Numbered from the stretch's first letter, positions 48,817 through 62,249 are shown. The stretch is DNA of 64,000 nucleotides from Streptomyces sp. NRRL F-2580 (GCF_000720115.1 NZ_JOIR01000006.1:1-64000), one strand, 5' to 3'. Notes: generated by a model not told the origin, from the sequence alone. Made by a program: numbers and translations.

Positions 48817-49650
48817 CTACGGGCGGGTGGCCGTGACCAGGTAGTAGTCCAGGATCTGCTGCTCCCAGGCGGCCAGGAAGTTCCGGGGCCAGGTGCCGGG
48901 CTTCCAGAGGCGGGCGAGCCAGCGGTCCCAGCCGGGCCAGACCTGCGCTCCGATCGAGGCGACCTCGACATCGACGAAGCCGGCCTCCCCGAGCGCGTCG
49001 GCGAGGCGGGATACGGGGCGGGCGATGTCCAGGCCGTTGGCGAACGAGTCGAGGAGCCCCGCGAGCCGCTCCGCGTGCGAGGGTGCGCCGTCGACGGTGA
49101 AGAAGCTGGCGACCGCCACCCGCCCGCCGGGGCGCAGGACCCGCGCCGCCTCCCGGGCGAACGCGGACAGGTCCGGGAAGTGCTGGGCCGCCTCGACGCT
49201 GAAGAGGGAGTCGAATTCCGCCTCGCCGAGCGGCAGGCTCTCCGCCGCCCCGAGGACGAAGCGCAGCCGGTGCGGCTGCGCTTCGAGGTGCGCGGAGTTC
49301 GCCTCGCGGGCCCGCTGGAGCTGCTGGGGGTGGATGTCCACCCCGGTCATCGCGGCGGGCCCGTACTCGTCGAGGGCGAGGGCGCAGCCGAGGCCGAGAC
49401 CGCAGCCGATCTCCACGGCCCGGCCGCCCGCGGGGGCGGCCGCGTCGAGCACGTGCCGGTAGAGGTCCTGCTCGCTCCGGATCCGGTCACCCTGCGACAG
49501 CGGCCGTTCGAGATCGACGGACTGCCAGAAGCCGAAGTTGATGAACCCGCCGGCGAACACCGGCACGGCACTGAGATCGGCCGGTCCGTACGTCTCCCAG
49601 ACCGCGGGGCGCACGACCGGAGCGGGCTGCTCCGCGGATCCACCCGACAA
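48817..49650 (-). CDS. SAM-dependent methyltransferase (UbiE/sterol-methyltransferase-like)
   Basis: About 277 residues. Motif I is RAVEIGCGLGLGCALALDEY, post-I is TGVDIHPQQLQRAREANSA, motif II is DSLFSVEAAQHFPDLSAFARE, and motif III is VLRPGGRVAVASFF. The N-terminal segment VFAGGFINFGFWQ resembles small-molecule methyltransferases that act on polyketides or sarcosine/glycine. The start is uncertain: TTG 49648-49650 has a GGGGAG too close, and GTG in PVVRPA downstream is an alternative. It is divergent from an ArsR-type regulator at 49821. Confidence 0.85.
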   Translation of the reverse strand: MSGGSAEQPAPVVRPAVWETYGPADLSAVPVFAGGFINFGFWQSVDLERPLSQGDRIRSEQDLYRHVLDAAAPAGGRAVEIGCGLGLGCALALDEYGPAAMTGVDIHPQQLQRAREANSAHLEAQPHRLRFVLGAAESLPLGEAEFDSLFSVEAAQHFPDLSAFAREAARVLRPGGRVAVASFFTVDGAPSHAERLAGLLDSFANGLDIARPVSRLADALGEAGFVDVEVASIGAQVWPGWDRWLARLWKPGTWPRNFLAAWEQQILDYYLVTATRP

Positions 49651-49820
49651 CTCCCCACCACCCTCCTCGTGACGGGGCGCCCTGCCCCGACGCGATCAGT
49701 GTGGCGTGGGAAGCAAGCTCACGACAGAGGGCCTCCACCGGCCCCTCACGCAGCTGCCCTCGTAGGCCCCACGCAGCAGATCATTCGGTGTCTGCCGAAA
49801 CCATGGGGCATCCTGGACGT

Positions 49821-50555
49821 ATGAACCCCTCGCATGCCGGCACACAGGCGGACGAGCCGGCGCCCGCCGCCCGTCTCGCCGCCTTCGCCTCGGCCCTGGC
49901 CGACGAGACGCGGGCCGCCATCTGCATGACGCTGCTGGAGGGGCGGGCCTGGACCGCGGGCGAGCTGGCCCGGATGACCGCGGTCGCGCCGTCCACCGTC
50001 AGCGGCCATCTGTCCCGGCTGCTCGACGCGGGCATCTGCGTGACCGAACGGCAGGGCCGCCACAGCTACGTGCGCATCGCGGACGCCGCGACCGCCCGCC
50101 TCGTCGACCAGCTCGCCTCGTACGCGATCCCGGACCGGGACGCGGCCCACGCGGTCCCCGTGGTCGCCGCACCGGACCCGCTGGCCCGCGCCCGAACCTG
50201 CTACGACCACTTCGCCGGGCGGTTCGGCATGGCGGTGACCGACGCGATGGAGCGGCGCGGACTGCTGCGCACGGAGGGCGTCTTCGAGCTGACGGACGAC
50301 GGCCGGTCCTGGTGCGCGCAGGCGGGCATCGACCTCGCCCACGAGGGGCGCAGGCCGCTGGCGAGCTCCTGCCTGGACTGGACCGAGCGGCGCCGCCACC
50401 TCGGCGGCATCACCGGGGCGCGGCTGTGCGCGCACGCGTTGGGCGAGGAATGGGTGGTGCGCCCGGCCGGCGGCGGGCGGGCCCTGGACGTGACCCGGGC
50501 CGGGGAGCAGGCCTTCGATGATCTGCTCGGGCTCACTCCGGACGCGTGGAGCTGA
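49821..50555 (+). CDS. ArsR-type winged-helix regulator with C-terminal extension
   Basis: A 244-residue protein. The N-terminal 100 residues are ArsR-like: FASALADETRAAICMTLLEG and ELARMTAVAPSTVSGHLSRL with wing CVTERQGRHSYVRIAD. The extra C-terminal 120 residues (ARTCYDHFAGRFGMAVTDAM, GIDLAHEGRRPLASSCLDWTERRRH) belong to a group of longer actinobacterial ArsR proteins that lack metal sites and sense unknown ligands. It precedes an EamA exporter by 65 bp on the same strand, with an inverted repeat in between, so it probably controls that gene. The methyltransferase is divergent. Confidence 0.88.
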   Translation: MNPSHAGTQADEPAPAARLAAFASALADETRAAICMTLLEGRAWTAGELARMTAVAPSTVSGHLSRLLDAGICVTERQGRHSYVRIADAATARLVDQLASYAIPDRDAAHAVPVVAAPDPLARARTCYDHFAGRFGMAVTDAMERRGLLRTEGVFELTDDGRSWCAQAGIDLAHEGRRPLASSCLDWTERRRHLGGITGARLCAHALGEEWVVRPAGGGRALDVTRAGEQAFDDLLGLTPDAWS

Positions 50556-50578
50556 CCTACATAAGGACCCGGATTAAT

Positions 50579-50598
50579 ATTTCGGTCGACAGCGAAAT
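50579..50598. promoter_or_regulatory. Inverted repeat upstream of the EamA exporter
   Basis: ATTTCG (50579-50584) and CGAAAT (50593-50598) are inverted with an 8-base spacer in an unusually A/T-rich stretch 23 bp before the exporter start. It is a candidate site for the ArsR-type regulator just upstream. Confidence 0.6.
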
Positions 50599-50620
50599 GT
50601 TGCGGTCGTAGGGTGCATGT

Positions 50621-51601
50621 ATGACGTTCCGCTCGGGTCGAATCCCGCCCCACGTGCTCACGATCGGCGCCGTCTCCTTCACGGTGTTCGCCTGGGCCTC
50701 CGCCTTCGTCTCCATCCGTAGCGCGGGCGCCGCCTACTCCCCCGGGGCCCTGGCCCTCGGCCGATTGCTGGCCGCCTCACTGGTGCTCGCCGTCCTGCTC
50801 CTCGTCCGCCGCCAGGGGCTGCCACCCCGCGGGGCCCGGCGTGGAATCCTGGTATCCGGCCTGGTCTGGTTCGGCGGCTACACGGTCGCGCTGAACTGGG
50901 GTGAGCGTCTGGTCGACGCGGGAACGGCGTCCCTGCTCGTGAACACCGGGCCCATCCTCATGGCCCTCCTCGCGGCCCGCCTCCTCGGCGAGGCGCTGCC
51001 CCCGCGGCTGCTGGCGGGCATGGGCGTCTCCTTCGCCGGAGCGGTGGTCGTGGGCCTGTCGATGTCGTCCGGCGAGGGCGGCTCGACCTCGGTGCTGGGC
51101 GTCGTACTGTGCCTGCTCGCGGCGGTGGCCTACGCGTCGGGCGTCGTCGCGCAGAAGCCCGCGCTCTCCTACGGGACACCCCTGCAGATCACCGCCTTCA
51201 GCTGCCTGACGGGCGCCGCGGTCTGCCTGCCGTTCGCGGGGCAGCTGGCCTCGGAACTGCCGCACGCGCCGCTGTCGGCCACCCTGAACATGGTCTACCT
51301 GGGCGCGGTGCCCACCGCCCTGGCCTTCACCACCTGGACCTACGCCCTGGCGCGCATGCCCGCCGGCAAGCTGGGCGCGACGACCTACGCCGTACCGGCC
51401 ATCGTCGTCCTGCTGAGCTGGGCCTTCCTGGGCGAGGTACCCGCATGGCTGTCCCTGCTCGGCGGCCTGCTCTGCCTCGCCGGGGTCGCGGTGTCCCGGT
51501 ACGGACCGCGCTCCCCGCAGACCCCCGTACACGACCGGCCGCTTCCCGCGGACAGTCCGGAACCCGGCCTGGCCGGATCCGCCGAAAGGCACTCCTCATG
51601 A
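50621..51601 (+). CDS. EamA/DMT family transporter
   Basis: A 326-residue protein with ten helices in two five-helix EamA repeats. Segments include TIGAVSFTVFAWASAFVSIR, NWGERLVDAGTASLLVNTGP (conserved in the first repeat) and ALARMPAGKLGATTYAVPAI (second repeat). It likely exports amino acids, nucleosides or other metabolites. A Pro-rich cytoplasmic tail follows the last helix. It probably forms a coupled unit with the ketopantoate-reductase-like gene, whose ATG overlaps its stop (ATGA at 51598-51601). Confidence 0.92.
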   Translation: MTFRSGRIPPHVLTIGAVSFTVFAWASAFVSIRSAGAAYSPGALALGRLLAASLVLAVLLLVRRQGLPPRGARRGILVSGLVWFGGYTVALNWGERLVDAGTASLLVNTGPILMALLAARLLGEALPPRLLAGMGVSFAGAVVVGLSMSSGEGGSTSVLGVVLCLLAAVAYASGVVAQKPALSYGTPLQITAFSCLTGAAVCLPFAGQLASELPHAPLSATLNMVYLGAVPTALAFTTWTYALARMPAGKLGATTYAVPAIVVLLSWAFLGEVPAWLSLLGGLLCLAGVAVSRYGPRSPQTPVHDRPLPADSPEPGLAGSAERHSS

Positions 51602-52527
51602 GGATCCTCACGGTCGGCGCGGGCGCCGTGGGCGGCTTCTTCGGCGCCCGGCTCGCCGCGGCGGGCCAGGACGTCACCTTCCTGGTCCGGCCGGCCCGCG
51701 CGAAGGCCCTCCGGGCGCGCGGACTGCGCGTCGAAGGCCAAGGCGAGAAGCTCCACCTGACGCCGAACCTGGTGACGGCCGACGCCCCGGGCGGGCCGTA
51801 CGACCTGGTCCTGCTCTCGGTGAAGGCGACCGCCCTGCACACGGCGCTGGCGGACATCGAGCCCGCCGTCGGCCCGGACACCGCCGTCGTACCCCTCCTC
51901 AACGGGGTCGCCCACCTCGACGCGCTCACCGCGCGCCTCGGGGCCGGAGCCGTCCTCGGCGGGGTCGCGAAGGTGGTCACCACCCTGAGCGCGGAGGGCG
52001 ACATCCTGCGCATGGCCCCGCCCGCGGTCGTCCTGACCGGCGAGATCGGCGCCCGCCCCTCGGCCCGCGTGGAGCGGATCCGTGCCGTCTTGGCCGACGC
52101 GGGCATCGACTCGCCGGAGACCGGCGACATCGTCGCGGCCATGTGGCACAAGTGGGTCTTCATCTCCACTCTGGTGGCCCTGACCTGTCTGATGCGCGGC
52201 ACGGTCGGTGAGGTCAACGCCGTCCCGGGCGGCTCGGAACTGGGTGCGTCCCTGCTCGCCGAGGCGGCGGCGGTGGCCGAGGCCGCCGGCCACCCGGTGC
52301 CGGAGGCCGAACGCGCCTTCACTACCTCGACCGTCACGGCCTCCGGTTCCCCCCTGACCCCGTCTCTCTACCGCGACCTCGTGGCCGGGGCGCCGACCGA
52401 GGCCGACCACGTGCTGACCGATCTCACCGTCCGCGCCCGCGCGTTGGGGGTGTCCACTCCGCTGCTGGACCTCGCCGCCCTGCACCTGCGCGTCCACGAG
52501 CACCGCCTCGCCGCGGCGCGTTCCTGA
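51598..52527 (+). CDS. 2-dehydropantoate 2-reductase family (ApbA/PanE)
   Basis: A 309-residue NADPH-dependent ketoacid reductase. The Rossmann start is RILTVGAGAVGGFFGARLAA, then LLSVKATALHTALADIEPAV and LLNGVAHLDAL. The catalytic-lysine helix is VAAMWHKWVFISTLVALTCL and the C-terminal domain has TSTVTASGSPLTPSLYRDL. It may reduce ketopantoate for CoA synthesis, but streptomycetes often carry several paralogues, so the substrate is unsure. It is translationally coupled to the upstream EamA gene. Confidence 0.9.
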   Translation: MRILTVGAGAVGGFFGARLAAAGQDVTFLVRPARAKALRARGLRVEGQGEKLHLTPNLVTADAPGGPYDLVLLSVKATALHTALADIEPAVGPDTAVVPLLNGVAHLDALTARLGAGAVLGGVAKVVTTLSAEGDILRMAPPAVVLTGEIGARPSARVERIRAVLADAGIDSPETGDIVAAMWHKWVFISTLVALTCLMRGTVGEVNAVPGGSELGASLLAEAAAVAEAAGHPVPEAERAFTTSTVTASGSPLTPSLYRDLVAGAPTEADHVLTDLTVRARALGVSTPLLDLAALHLRVHEHRLAAARS

Positions 52528-52661
52528 CGGGGGGCAGGGCGCCCTACCGGCCCGGGCGGGCTTCGGGCAGGATGACCGGCGCACCGACCGAACCGAGCGC
52601 ACCGGAGGTCGTCGCCCGCGGCGGTGACCTCTGACCGGCCCGACCGTGATCCGGAGGCCCC

Positions 52662-53888
52662 GTGACGTCGTACGACGACCAGGCGCGGCGTGACGAGCTG
52701 TACCGGGACCCGTACCCGCTCTACGACCGCGCCCGCCGGGCCGAAGGCCTCACGTACGTGCCCGAGTTCGCCGCATGGCTGGTGGCGCGCGACCGGGACG
52801 TACGGGAAGTGCTGCTGCGCGCCGAGGACTTCTCCTCGGCCAACTCCCTGCTGCCCGACGTCGCGCTGTCGGAGGCGGCGCTCGGCGTCCTGCCCCGGGG
52901 TTTCGGACCCCGGCCGACGGTCGTGTCCTCGGACGGCGCCGCCCACCGGCGGCACCGGGCCCCGCTGAACCGGGGGTTGTCCGCCGCCCGGGTGGCGGCG
53001 CTGGTGCCGTACGCCCGCGCCTGCGCGAGCGAGCTGGTGGACGGCTTCGCGGCGGACGGGTCGGCGGAGTTGGTGGAGGCCTACGCCCGGCGGTTGCCCG
53101 CAATGGTGGTCGGGCGGCTGATCGGGCTGGACCCGGCCGACGTGCCCGCCGCCGTGCACGGCGGCTACCGGGCGGAGGAACTGCTGTTCCGGCCGCTGTC
53201 GCCGGAGGCGCAGGCGGCTGCCGCCGAGGACGTGGTGGCGCTCCAGCACCTGCTGGACGGGTACGTCCGCGACCGGCGTGCGAAGCCCCGGGACGACATG
53301 TGTTCCACCATGGTGGCGGCCCTCGCCCCCGGTGACGCCGAGCTCACGCTCGAACAGCGCCACGAACTGGTGACGAGTCTGCAGAACCTGCTGATCGCCG
53401 GATTCCTCACCACGAGCGCCCTCATCGGCACCACGCTGCTGCACCTGCTCGGTGACCGGCGGCAGTGGCGGATGCTCCGCGCCGATCCGTCGCTCGTCCC
53501 GGCGGCGGTGGAGGAGGCGGCCCGACACGACACCGCCGTCCAGGCCTTCCGGCGGGTGACCACCCGGCCGGTGACCATCGCCGGGACGGAGCTCCCGGCG
53601 GGAGCAACCGTGCTGGTGGCGTACGGTTCGGCCAACCGCGACGAGGAGCGGTACGAGCGGCCCGCCGAGTTCGACATCACCCGGCCCGGGAACCGCCACC
53701 ACCTCGCGTACGGGCACGGAGCCCACGGCTGCCCCGGTTCCCAGCTGGCGCGCGAACAACTCCGGCTCACGCTGGACCTGTTCGTACGCCGCCTGCCGGA
53801 GCTGCGGCTCGACGAGGACCGTCCGCGACCGCGGATGCGGCCCACGCTGATCCACCGTTCGCCGCAGGCGCTGTACGCGACCTGGTGA
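52662..53888 (+). CDS. Cytochrome P450 (atypical I-helix)
   Basis: A 408-residue soluble P450 of bacterial CYP1xx type. The heme ligand is C357 in YGHGAHGCPGSQLAR, where the first residue is Tyr instead of Phe. The K-helix ExxR is EEAAR. The I-helix reads LLIAGFLTTSALIG: the acidic residue of the usual (A/G)GxDTT is replaced by Leu while both Thr remain, which may alter proton delivery. The N-terminal YRDPYPLYDRARRAEGLTYV is normal for the class. GTG 52662 has GGAGG upstream. There is no ferredoxin gene adjacent and no clear cluster partner, so the substrate is unknown. Confidence 0.93.
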   Translation: MTSYDDQARRDELYRDPYPLYDRARRAEGLTYVPEFAAWLVARDRDVREVLLRAEDFSSANSLLPDVALSEAALGVLPRGFGPRPTVVSSDGAAHRRHRAPLNRGLSAARVAALVPYARACASELVDGFAADGSAELVEAYARRLPAMVVGRLIGLDPADVPAAVHGGYRAEELLFRPLSPEAQAAAAEDVVALQHLLDGYVRDRRAKPRDDMCSTMVAALAPGDAELTLEQRHELVTSLQNLLIAGFLTTSALIGTTLLHLLGDRRQWRMLRADPSLVPAAVEEAARHDTAVQAFRRVTTRPVTIAGTELPAGATVLVAYGSANRDEERYERPAEFDITRPGNRHHLAYGHGAHGCPGSQLAREQLRLTLDLFVRRLPELRLDEDRPRPRMRPTLIHRSPQALYATW

Positions 53889-53912
53889 CGGGGCCGCCGG
53901 GCGACCGGCGAC

Positions 53913-54845
53913 TCAGTCGTGCAGCAGTTCCTCACGCAGGCTGCCCAGCGTGCGGGTGAGCAGGCGGGAGACCTGCATCTGGGAGATGCCGAGCTCCGCG
54001 CCGATCTCCGCCTGCGTCAGCTCCTCGCCGAAGCGCAGCTGGAGGATGCGGGTGGAGCGTTCGTCCAGGTCGGCGAGCAGGGGCGCCAGGGCGTGCCGGT
54101 CCTCGACCGCCTCCAGGGCGGGGTCGGTGTCGCCCAGGGTCTCGGCGAGGCTGCGCGGGGCCTGTCCGGCCGCGGGCGCCTGGGCGCTGCCGGCGGTGTG
54201 CTGCTGGGGCGCGTCGAGGGACTGGGTGGAGTAGCCGTTGGCCGCGACCAGGCCCTCGCGGACCTCGTCCTCGGTCAGGCCCAGGTGCGCGGCGAGTTCC
54301 GCCGGGGTGGGCGGGTGCTCCGACACGGAGGTCAGCGCCTCCGTGGCCTTCGCCAGCTCCACGCGCAGCTCCTGCAGCCGGCGCGGGACCCGTACGGCCC
54401 ACGTGGTGTCCCGGAAGTGGCGTTTGATCTCGCCGGTGATGTACGGCACGGCAAGCGTGGCGAACTGCGTGTTGCGCTCGGGGTCGTAGCGGTCGATGGC
54501 CTTGATCAGGCCGATGACGCCGACCTGCACGACGTCCTCGTTCTCCGGGCCGCCGGGGCGGTCACGGAAGGGACGGGCGACGAAGTGCACGAGTGAGATG
54601 TTCATCTCGATGAGCGTGTTGCGTACGTACTGGTACTCGCGGGTCCCCTCTTCGAGGCTCCGCAGCCGTTCGAAGAACAGCCGGGTCAGCTGCCGGGCGT
54701 CGCCGGTCGGCACTTCCCGCGGGCGGGGCACGTACGGCAGCCCGCTGAGGGCAGGGACGGCTCCGACCCCGCCGGTGGGGGCAGGGGTCGCCGTCGGGGC
54801 GGGCGCGGCCGGGCTCTTGGCCTCGGCTGTGGCCGTGGGGGTCAT
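53913..54845 (-). CDS. RNA polymerase sigma factor, SigB/SigF/SigG subfamily
   Basis: A 310-residue sigma-70 factor. After a Pro/Ala-rich leader, region 2 has NTLIEMNISLVHFVARPF and GVIGLIKAIDRYDPERNTQF. Region 3 includes VRVPRRLQELRVELAKATEA and region 4 ends with LTQAEIGAELGISQMQVSRLL. This is the stress and differentiation group governed by partner switching. It is a close paralogue of the sigma at 63051: EEGTREYQYxRNTLIEMNxSLV is shared. An inverted repeat GCGGAA-N6-TTCCGC lies 53 bp upstream. It converges with the P450 gene. Confidence 0.95.
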   Translation of the reverse strand: MTPTATAEAKSPAAPAPTATPAPTGGVGAVPALSGLPYVPRPREVPTGDARQLTRLFFERLRSLEEGTREYQYVRNTLIEMNISLVHFVARPFRDRPGGPENEDVVQVGVIGLIKAIDRYDPERNTQFATLAVPYITGEIKRHFRDTTWAVRVPRRLQELRVELAKATEALTSVSEHPPTPAELAAHLGLTEDEVREGLVAANGYSTQSLDAPQQHTAGSAQAPAAGQAPRSLAETLGDTDPALEAVEDRHALAPLLADLDERSTRILQLRFGEELTQAEIGAELGISQMQVSRLLTRTLGSLREELLHD

Positions 54846-54897
54846 CGTCGCTCCTTGGGCACGGGTGCTTGCGGCGCGTTGTGCGTGCTCGGGTCAT

Positions 54898-54915
54898 GCG
54901 GAAGTCCGCTTCCGC
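54898..54915. promoter_or_regulatory. Inverted repeat upstream of sigma gene (GCGGAA type)
   Basis: GCGGAAG (54898-54904) and CTTCCGC (54909-54915) flank TCCG in the divergent gap between the sigma gene and the HTH gene. The same GCGGAA...TTCCGC arms recur upstream of the second sigma gene at 62957-62975. Confidence 0.6.
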
Positions 54916-54962
54916 TCACCTGCACCCTGCCGGGGCCACGGACACACGTCAAGTCATACCGG

Positions 54963-54980
54963 AAATCCATTTCTGGATTT
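54963..54980. promoter_or_regulatory. Inverted repeat upstream of HTH gene
   Basis: AAATCCA (54963-54969) and TGGATTT (54974-54980) are inverted around TTTC, an A/T-rich island 34 bp before the HTH start codon. It is a likely autoregulatory site or part of the promoter. Confidence 0.55.
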
Positions 54981-55013
54981 GCTTTTCTCGGGTGGTCGTC
55001 CAAGGATGTCTGC

Positions 55014-55403
55014 GTGGAGAACGAGCACGCCGGTTCCCGCCGGAACCACTGGACCTTCCTGACGAACCACGCCCGGGTGCTGATCGCGATCGCGCGCGAC
55101 CCGGGGATCCGGCTGCGCGACCTCGCGGCGATCTGCGACCTCACCGAACGGACCGTGCAGACGATCGTCACGGACCTGGAGGCCGACGGATATCTCACAC
55201 GGACCCGGGACGGCCGGCGCAACCGCTACGCGATCGCCCCCGGGGCGCGCTTCCGCCACCCGGCGGAGGCCGGCCGCGAGATCGCCGGACTGCTGGCCTA
55301 CCTCGCCGGTCCCCTGACCGGGCCCGCGGCGTCCGCCGCGCAGGCGTCCCCCGCCGGGGCGGGCGCGCCGCCCGGTGAGGACAGAGGAGCGGGTGAGGCT
55401 TAG
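55014..55403 (+). CDS. Small winged-helix (MarR/ArsR-like) regulator
   Basis: A 129-residue protein. FLTNHARVLIAIARDPGIRLRD and CDLTERTVQTIVTDLEADGY form the winged HTH, and RTRDGRRNRYAIAPGARF the wing. The rest is an Ala/Pro-rich tail with no ligand domain, so it may be a simple DNA-binding switch. GTG 55014 has AAGGA upstream. It is divergent from the sigma gene, and two different inverted repeats lie between them, so it may control that gene or itself. Confidence 0.82.
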   Translation: MENEHAGSRRNHWTFLTNHARVLIAIARDPGIRLRDLAAICDLTERTVQTIVTDLEADGYLTRTRDGRRNRYAIAPGARFRHPAEAGREIAGLLAYLAGPLTGPAASAAQASPAGAGAPPGEDRGAGEA

Positions 55404-55459
55404 CGTGGCTGGTGGGGGGCAGCCACCCCGGGCGAACGCCCACGGCAGGAGGGTCCGCC

Positions 55460-55726
55460 ATGAGCACAGGCCACGAAACTGAAGCCCCGCACGAGGACCG
55501 GCAGGCGGAAGCCTACGAAGTGGTCTTCGCGGCCACCGACCGCCCCGGGGAGGACGTGGTGCGGATGACCCGCACCGACGCGGCGGGGCCGGGGGGCCAC
55601 CCCGTCTACGAGGACGCCACCGGCATCCTCCGGGCCGAGATCAGCAGCGGGGGCGAGGTCCGCGTGCTGGCGACAGGCGGCGGTCAGGACCCGGCCCGCG
55701 TCCTGCGGGCCCGGGCGGTGGCCTGA
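55460..55726 (+). CDS. Small DUF6296-like protein
   Basis: An 88-residue protein with a perfect AGGAGGG before ATG 55460. The central part, YEVVFAATDRPGEDVVRMTR then GGHPVYEDATGILRAEISSG, resembles small Streptomyces proteins annotated, as I recall, as DUF6296. It is acidic, with no cysteine, signal or membrane segment. Function unknown. It lies 56 bp after the HTH gene on the same strand and converges with the phosphatase gene, and so belongs to the sigma/kinase neighbourhood. Confidence 0.7.
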   Translation: MSTGHETEAPHEDRQAEAYEVVFAATDRPGEDVVRMTRTDAAGPGGHPVYEDATGILRAEISSGGEVRVLATGGGQDPARVLRARAVA

Positions 55727-55809
55727 CCGGCCGCGCCGTGCGGGCGATGGCCCGAGGCCTGACACCGGTGCCGGCACCGGCACCGTAACGAAGTGCGGCG
55801 GCGGCGGCC

Positions 55810-58229
55810 TCAGCCGACCTGGATGCCGATCACGCACGTGTCGTCGTCCGTGTCGGACCGGCTCTGGGCGAGCAGGCGGTCCAGCCGCCCGTCCAGATCC
55901 CCGGCTCCGGCGGCCGCCGCCTGCACCAGATGGCCCAGCGAGTCCTGGACCGAGCAGTCCCGCCGTTCCACCAGTCCGTCCGTGAACATCAGCAGCGTGT
56001 CGTCCGGTTCGAGCCGCACCTCCCGCTCGACGTACGTGACGTCCGGCAGCGCGCCGAGGAGCAGGCCCTCGATCAGCGGGAACGCGTCGGCCCCGCCCCC
56101 GCGCAGCAGTACGGGCGGCAGGTGCCCCGCACGCGCCCAGCGCATCACCCGGGTCCTCGGGTCGAAGAGCCCGCAGACGGCGGTGGCCGTCACGTGCTTG
56201 GCCAGGTGGTGGGTGACCGTGTTGAGCCAGGACAGCAGCTGGGCGGGGCCCGCGCCCGTGACGGCGAGGCCGCGCAGGGCGTTGCGCAGCACGACCATGC
56301 CGGTGGCCGCCTCGATGCCGTGTCCGGCGACGTCACCGACGGACAGCATGATCAGTCCGGAGGGCAGGACCACGGTGTCGTACCAGTCGCCGCCGACGAG
56401 CGACTCGGTCTCCGCCGGCCGGTAGCGGACGGCGACCCGCAGGCCCGGGGCCTCGATGGCCGGTGGCGTGGGGGGCATGATGGCGTGCTGGAGCTGGAGG
56501 GCCAGCCGGTTGCGTTCGGCGGATTCCGCCTCGCTGTGGGCGAGCTGGTCCCTGGTCGCGGCCAGCGCGACCTCGGTCCAGTGCTGGGCGGAAATGTCCT
56601 GGTAGGCGCCGCGCACGGCGTGCAGCCGCTGGTCCGCGTCGAGTACGGGCTCGGCGACGACCCGGATGTGGCGGGTGATCCCGTCGGACCTCTGGAGGCG
56701 GAAGTTGACGGAGGCGGGACGGCAGTGGCGGAGCAGCGCCCGCAGGAAGCGGTCGAGGGCGGCGGAGTCGTCCGGATGGGCGTGCCCGGGCAGTTCCCTC
56801 AGCCGGACCGGGGGCGCGGTGGCGGGAAGTCCGTGCAGGGCGTAGAGCTGCGCGTTCCAGGTGGTCTCCCCGGTGGCGAGATTTTCCTCGAAACCGCCGA
56901 TGCGGCCCAGGCGCTGGGCGTGCTGGAGGAGGTTGGCCAGCCGGGCCCGCTCGTCCTCGATCCGCCAGATCAGCAGGACGGCGGAACCGTGACGGCTGAC
57001 GCTGATGTCCGCGACCGAGGTGAGCGGGATCTGGTCGACGAGCGCGGTCAGGCTCATGCGTTCGGCCCTGAACGCCTCCCCCGTCGCGTGCACGCGCTCG
57101 ATGATGTCGAACAGCCCGCTCTCGCCGGCGGCCATCGGATAGGCCTCCAGCAGCAGCGCGCCGTTGACATCGCCGCGCGGCCGTCCCACCGGGTCGACGA
57201 ACCGGCTGCCCACGTGCCGGATCCGGAAGTCGCCGAGCCGGCCCTCGGCGTCGAGGACCGGAGTGAGCACCACGGCGGGGTCCTGCAGTCCTTCGGCGAG
57301 GTCGATGAGCTCCGCGACGTCCGGGAGCACCCCTTCGGTGGCCGCGAGCTCGCGCGGGGGTGCGGCGTCCATCGTCCGGGCGCACAGCTCGGCGAGGGCC
57401 TCGACCTGGCGCTCGATCTGCGGCGGCTGCGGCGCCAGGGGCTGCGGCCAGCAGATCTCCAGGACGCCGTGGATGCGTCCGCCCGTCCCCGTCGGTACGG
57501 CCATCCGGCCGCCGTCGGGCCACTGCAGGTGGCCGATCGAGGGCAGCCCCTCGCGCTTGAGGCGGGGGAGGGTGACCAGGCGGCGCTCGCGCAGCGCCAG
57601 GCGGGCGACGGTGGAGACGCCCGGGGGGACGTGGCGCCAGCGCACGGCCTCCCCGGGCGGGAACCCGGCGTGGCCGGCGAGGGCCAGCGAGCCGTCGGGC
57701 ACCGCCGTCCACACGGCGACGGCGACCGCTCCCAGCGGGCTCAGGGCGTTCGTCAGGAGGGAGTCGGCCACCGCCTGGGTGTCGGCGTCGGCCGCCAGCA
57801 TGCCGCTCTCGGCGGTGCGCAGCCGGACCGACACGGTGGAGTACGGCTCGGCCGGGTCCTCGTCCGTCCCGGCGCGCTCGACGAACGCGGCGGCGATCTC
57901 GCTGACGTGGTCGCGGGACGCCTGGTTGACGATGTCGGCGGCGAGTTCGAGCGGGGAGGTCCCGCTCTCCCGGCACAGCAGGTCGAGCTGGCGCGCGGCC
58001 GCGGCCGGCGTGCAGTGCAACTGCCCGATCAGGATGCCCTTGGCCAGCTCGACCAGGGCGCGGCCGTCGGCGGCGGCCTGTGCCTCCAGGACCTCCCGGC
58101 GCAGCCGTTCCACGGTAGCGACGAGGCGTCCCATCGGGGTCGGGACCTGGTGGGGGACGACGCCGGCCGCCGGGTCGCCGACCGGCGTCGGCTGCGGGCG
58201 CGCACCGTCGTGGGGCTGCGTGTCGCCGG

Positions 58230-58233
<4 letters not shown>
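55810..58233 (-). CDS. ANTAR-GAF-PAS-SpoIIE phosphatase
   Basis: An 807-residue signalling protein. Residues about 35-105 form an ANTAR-like RNA-binding domain (RALVELAKGILIGQLHCTPA and LDLLCRESGTSPLELAADIV). A GAF domain (about 160-300), a PAS-like region, and a PAS (RIGGFEENLATGETTWNAQL) with a PAC segment follow. The C-terminal SpoIIE PP2C has GGDWYDTVVLPSG, VGDVAGHGIEAATGM, MFTDGLVERRD and DDDTCVIGI. SpoIIE enzymes dephosphorylate STAS proteins, whereas ANTAR domains normally act as RNA antiterminators and sit at the C-terminus, so this N-terminal fusion is unusual. Its ATG (58231-58233) overlaps the kinase stop. Confidence 0.92.
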
Positions 58234-62249
<4,016 letters not shown>

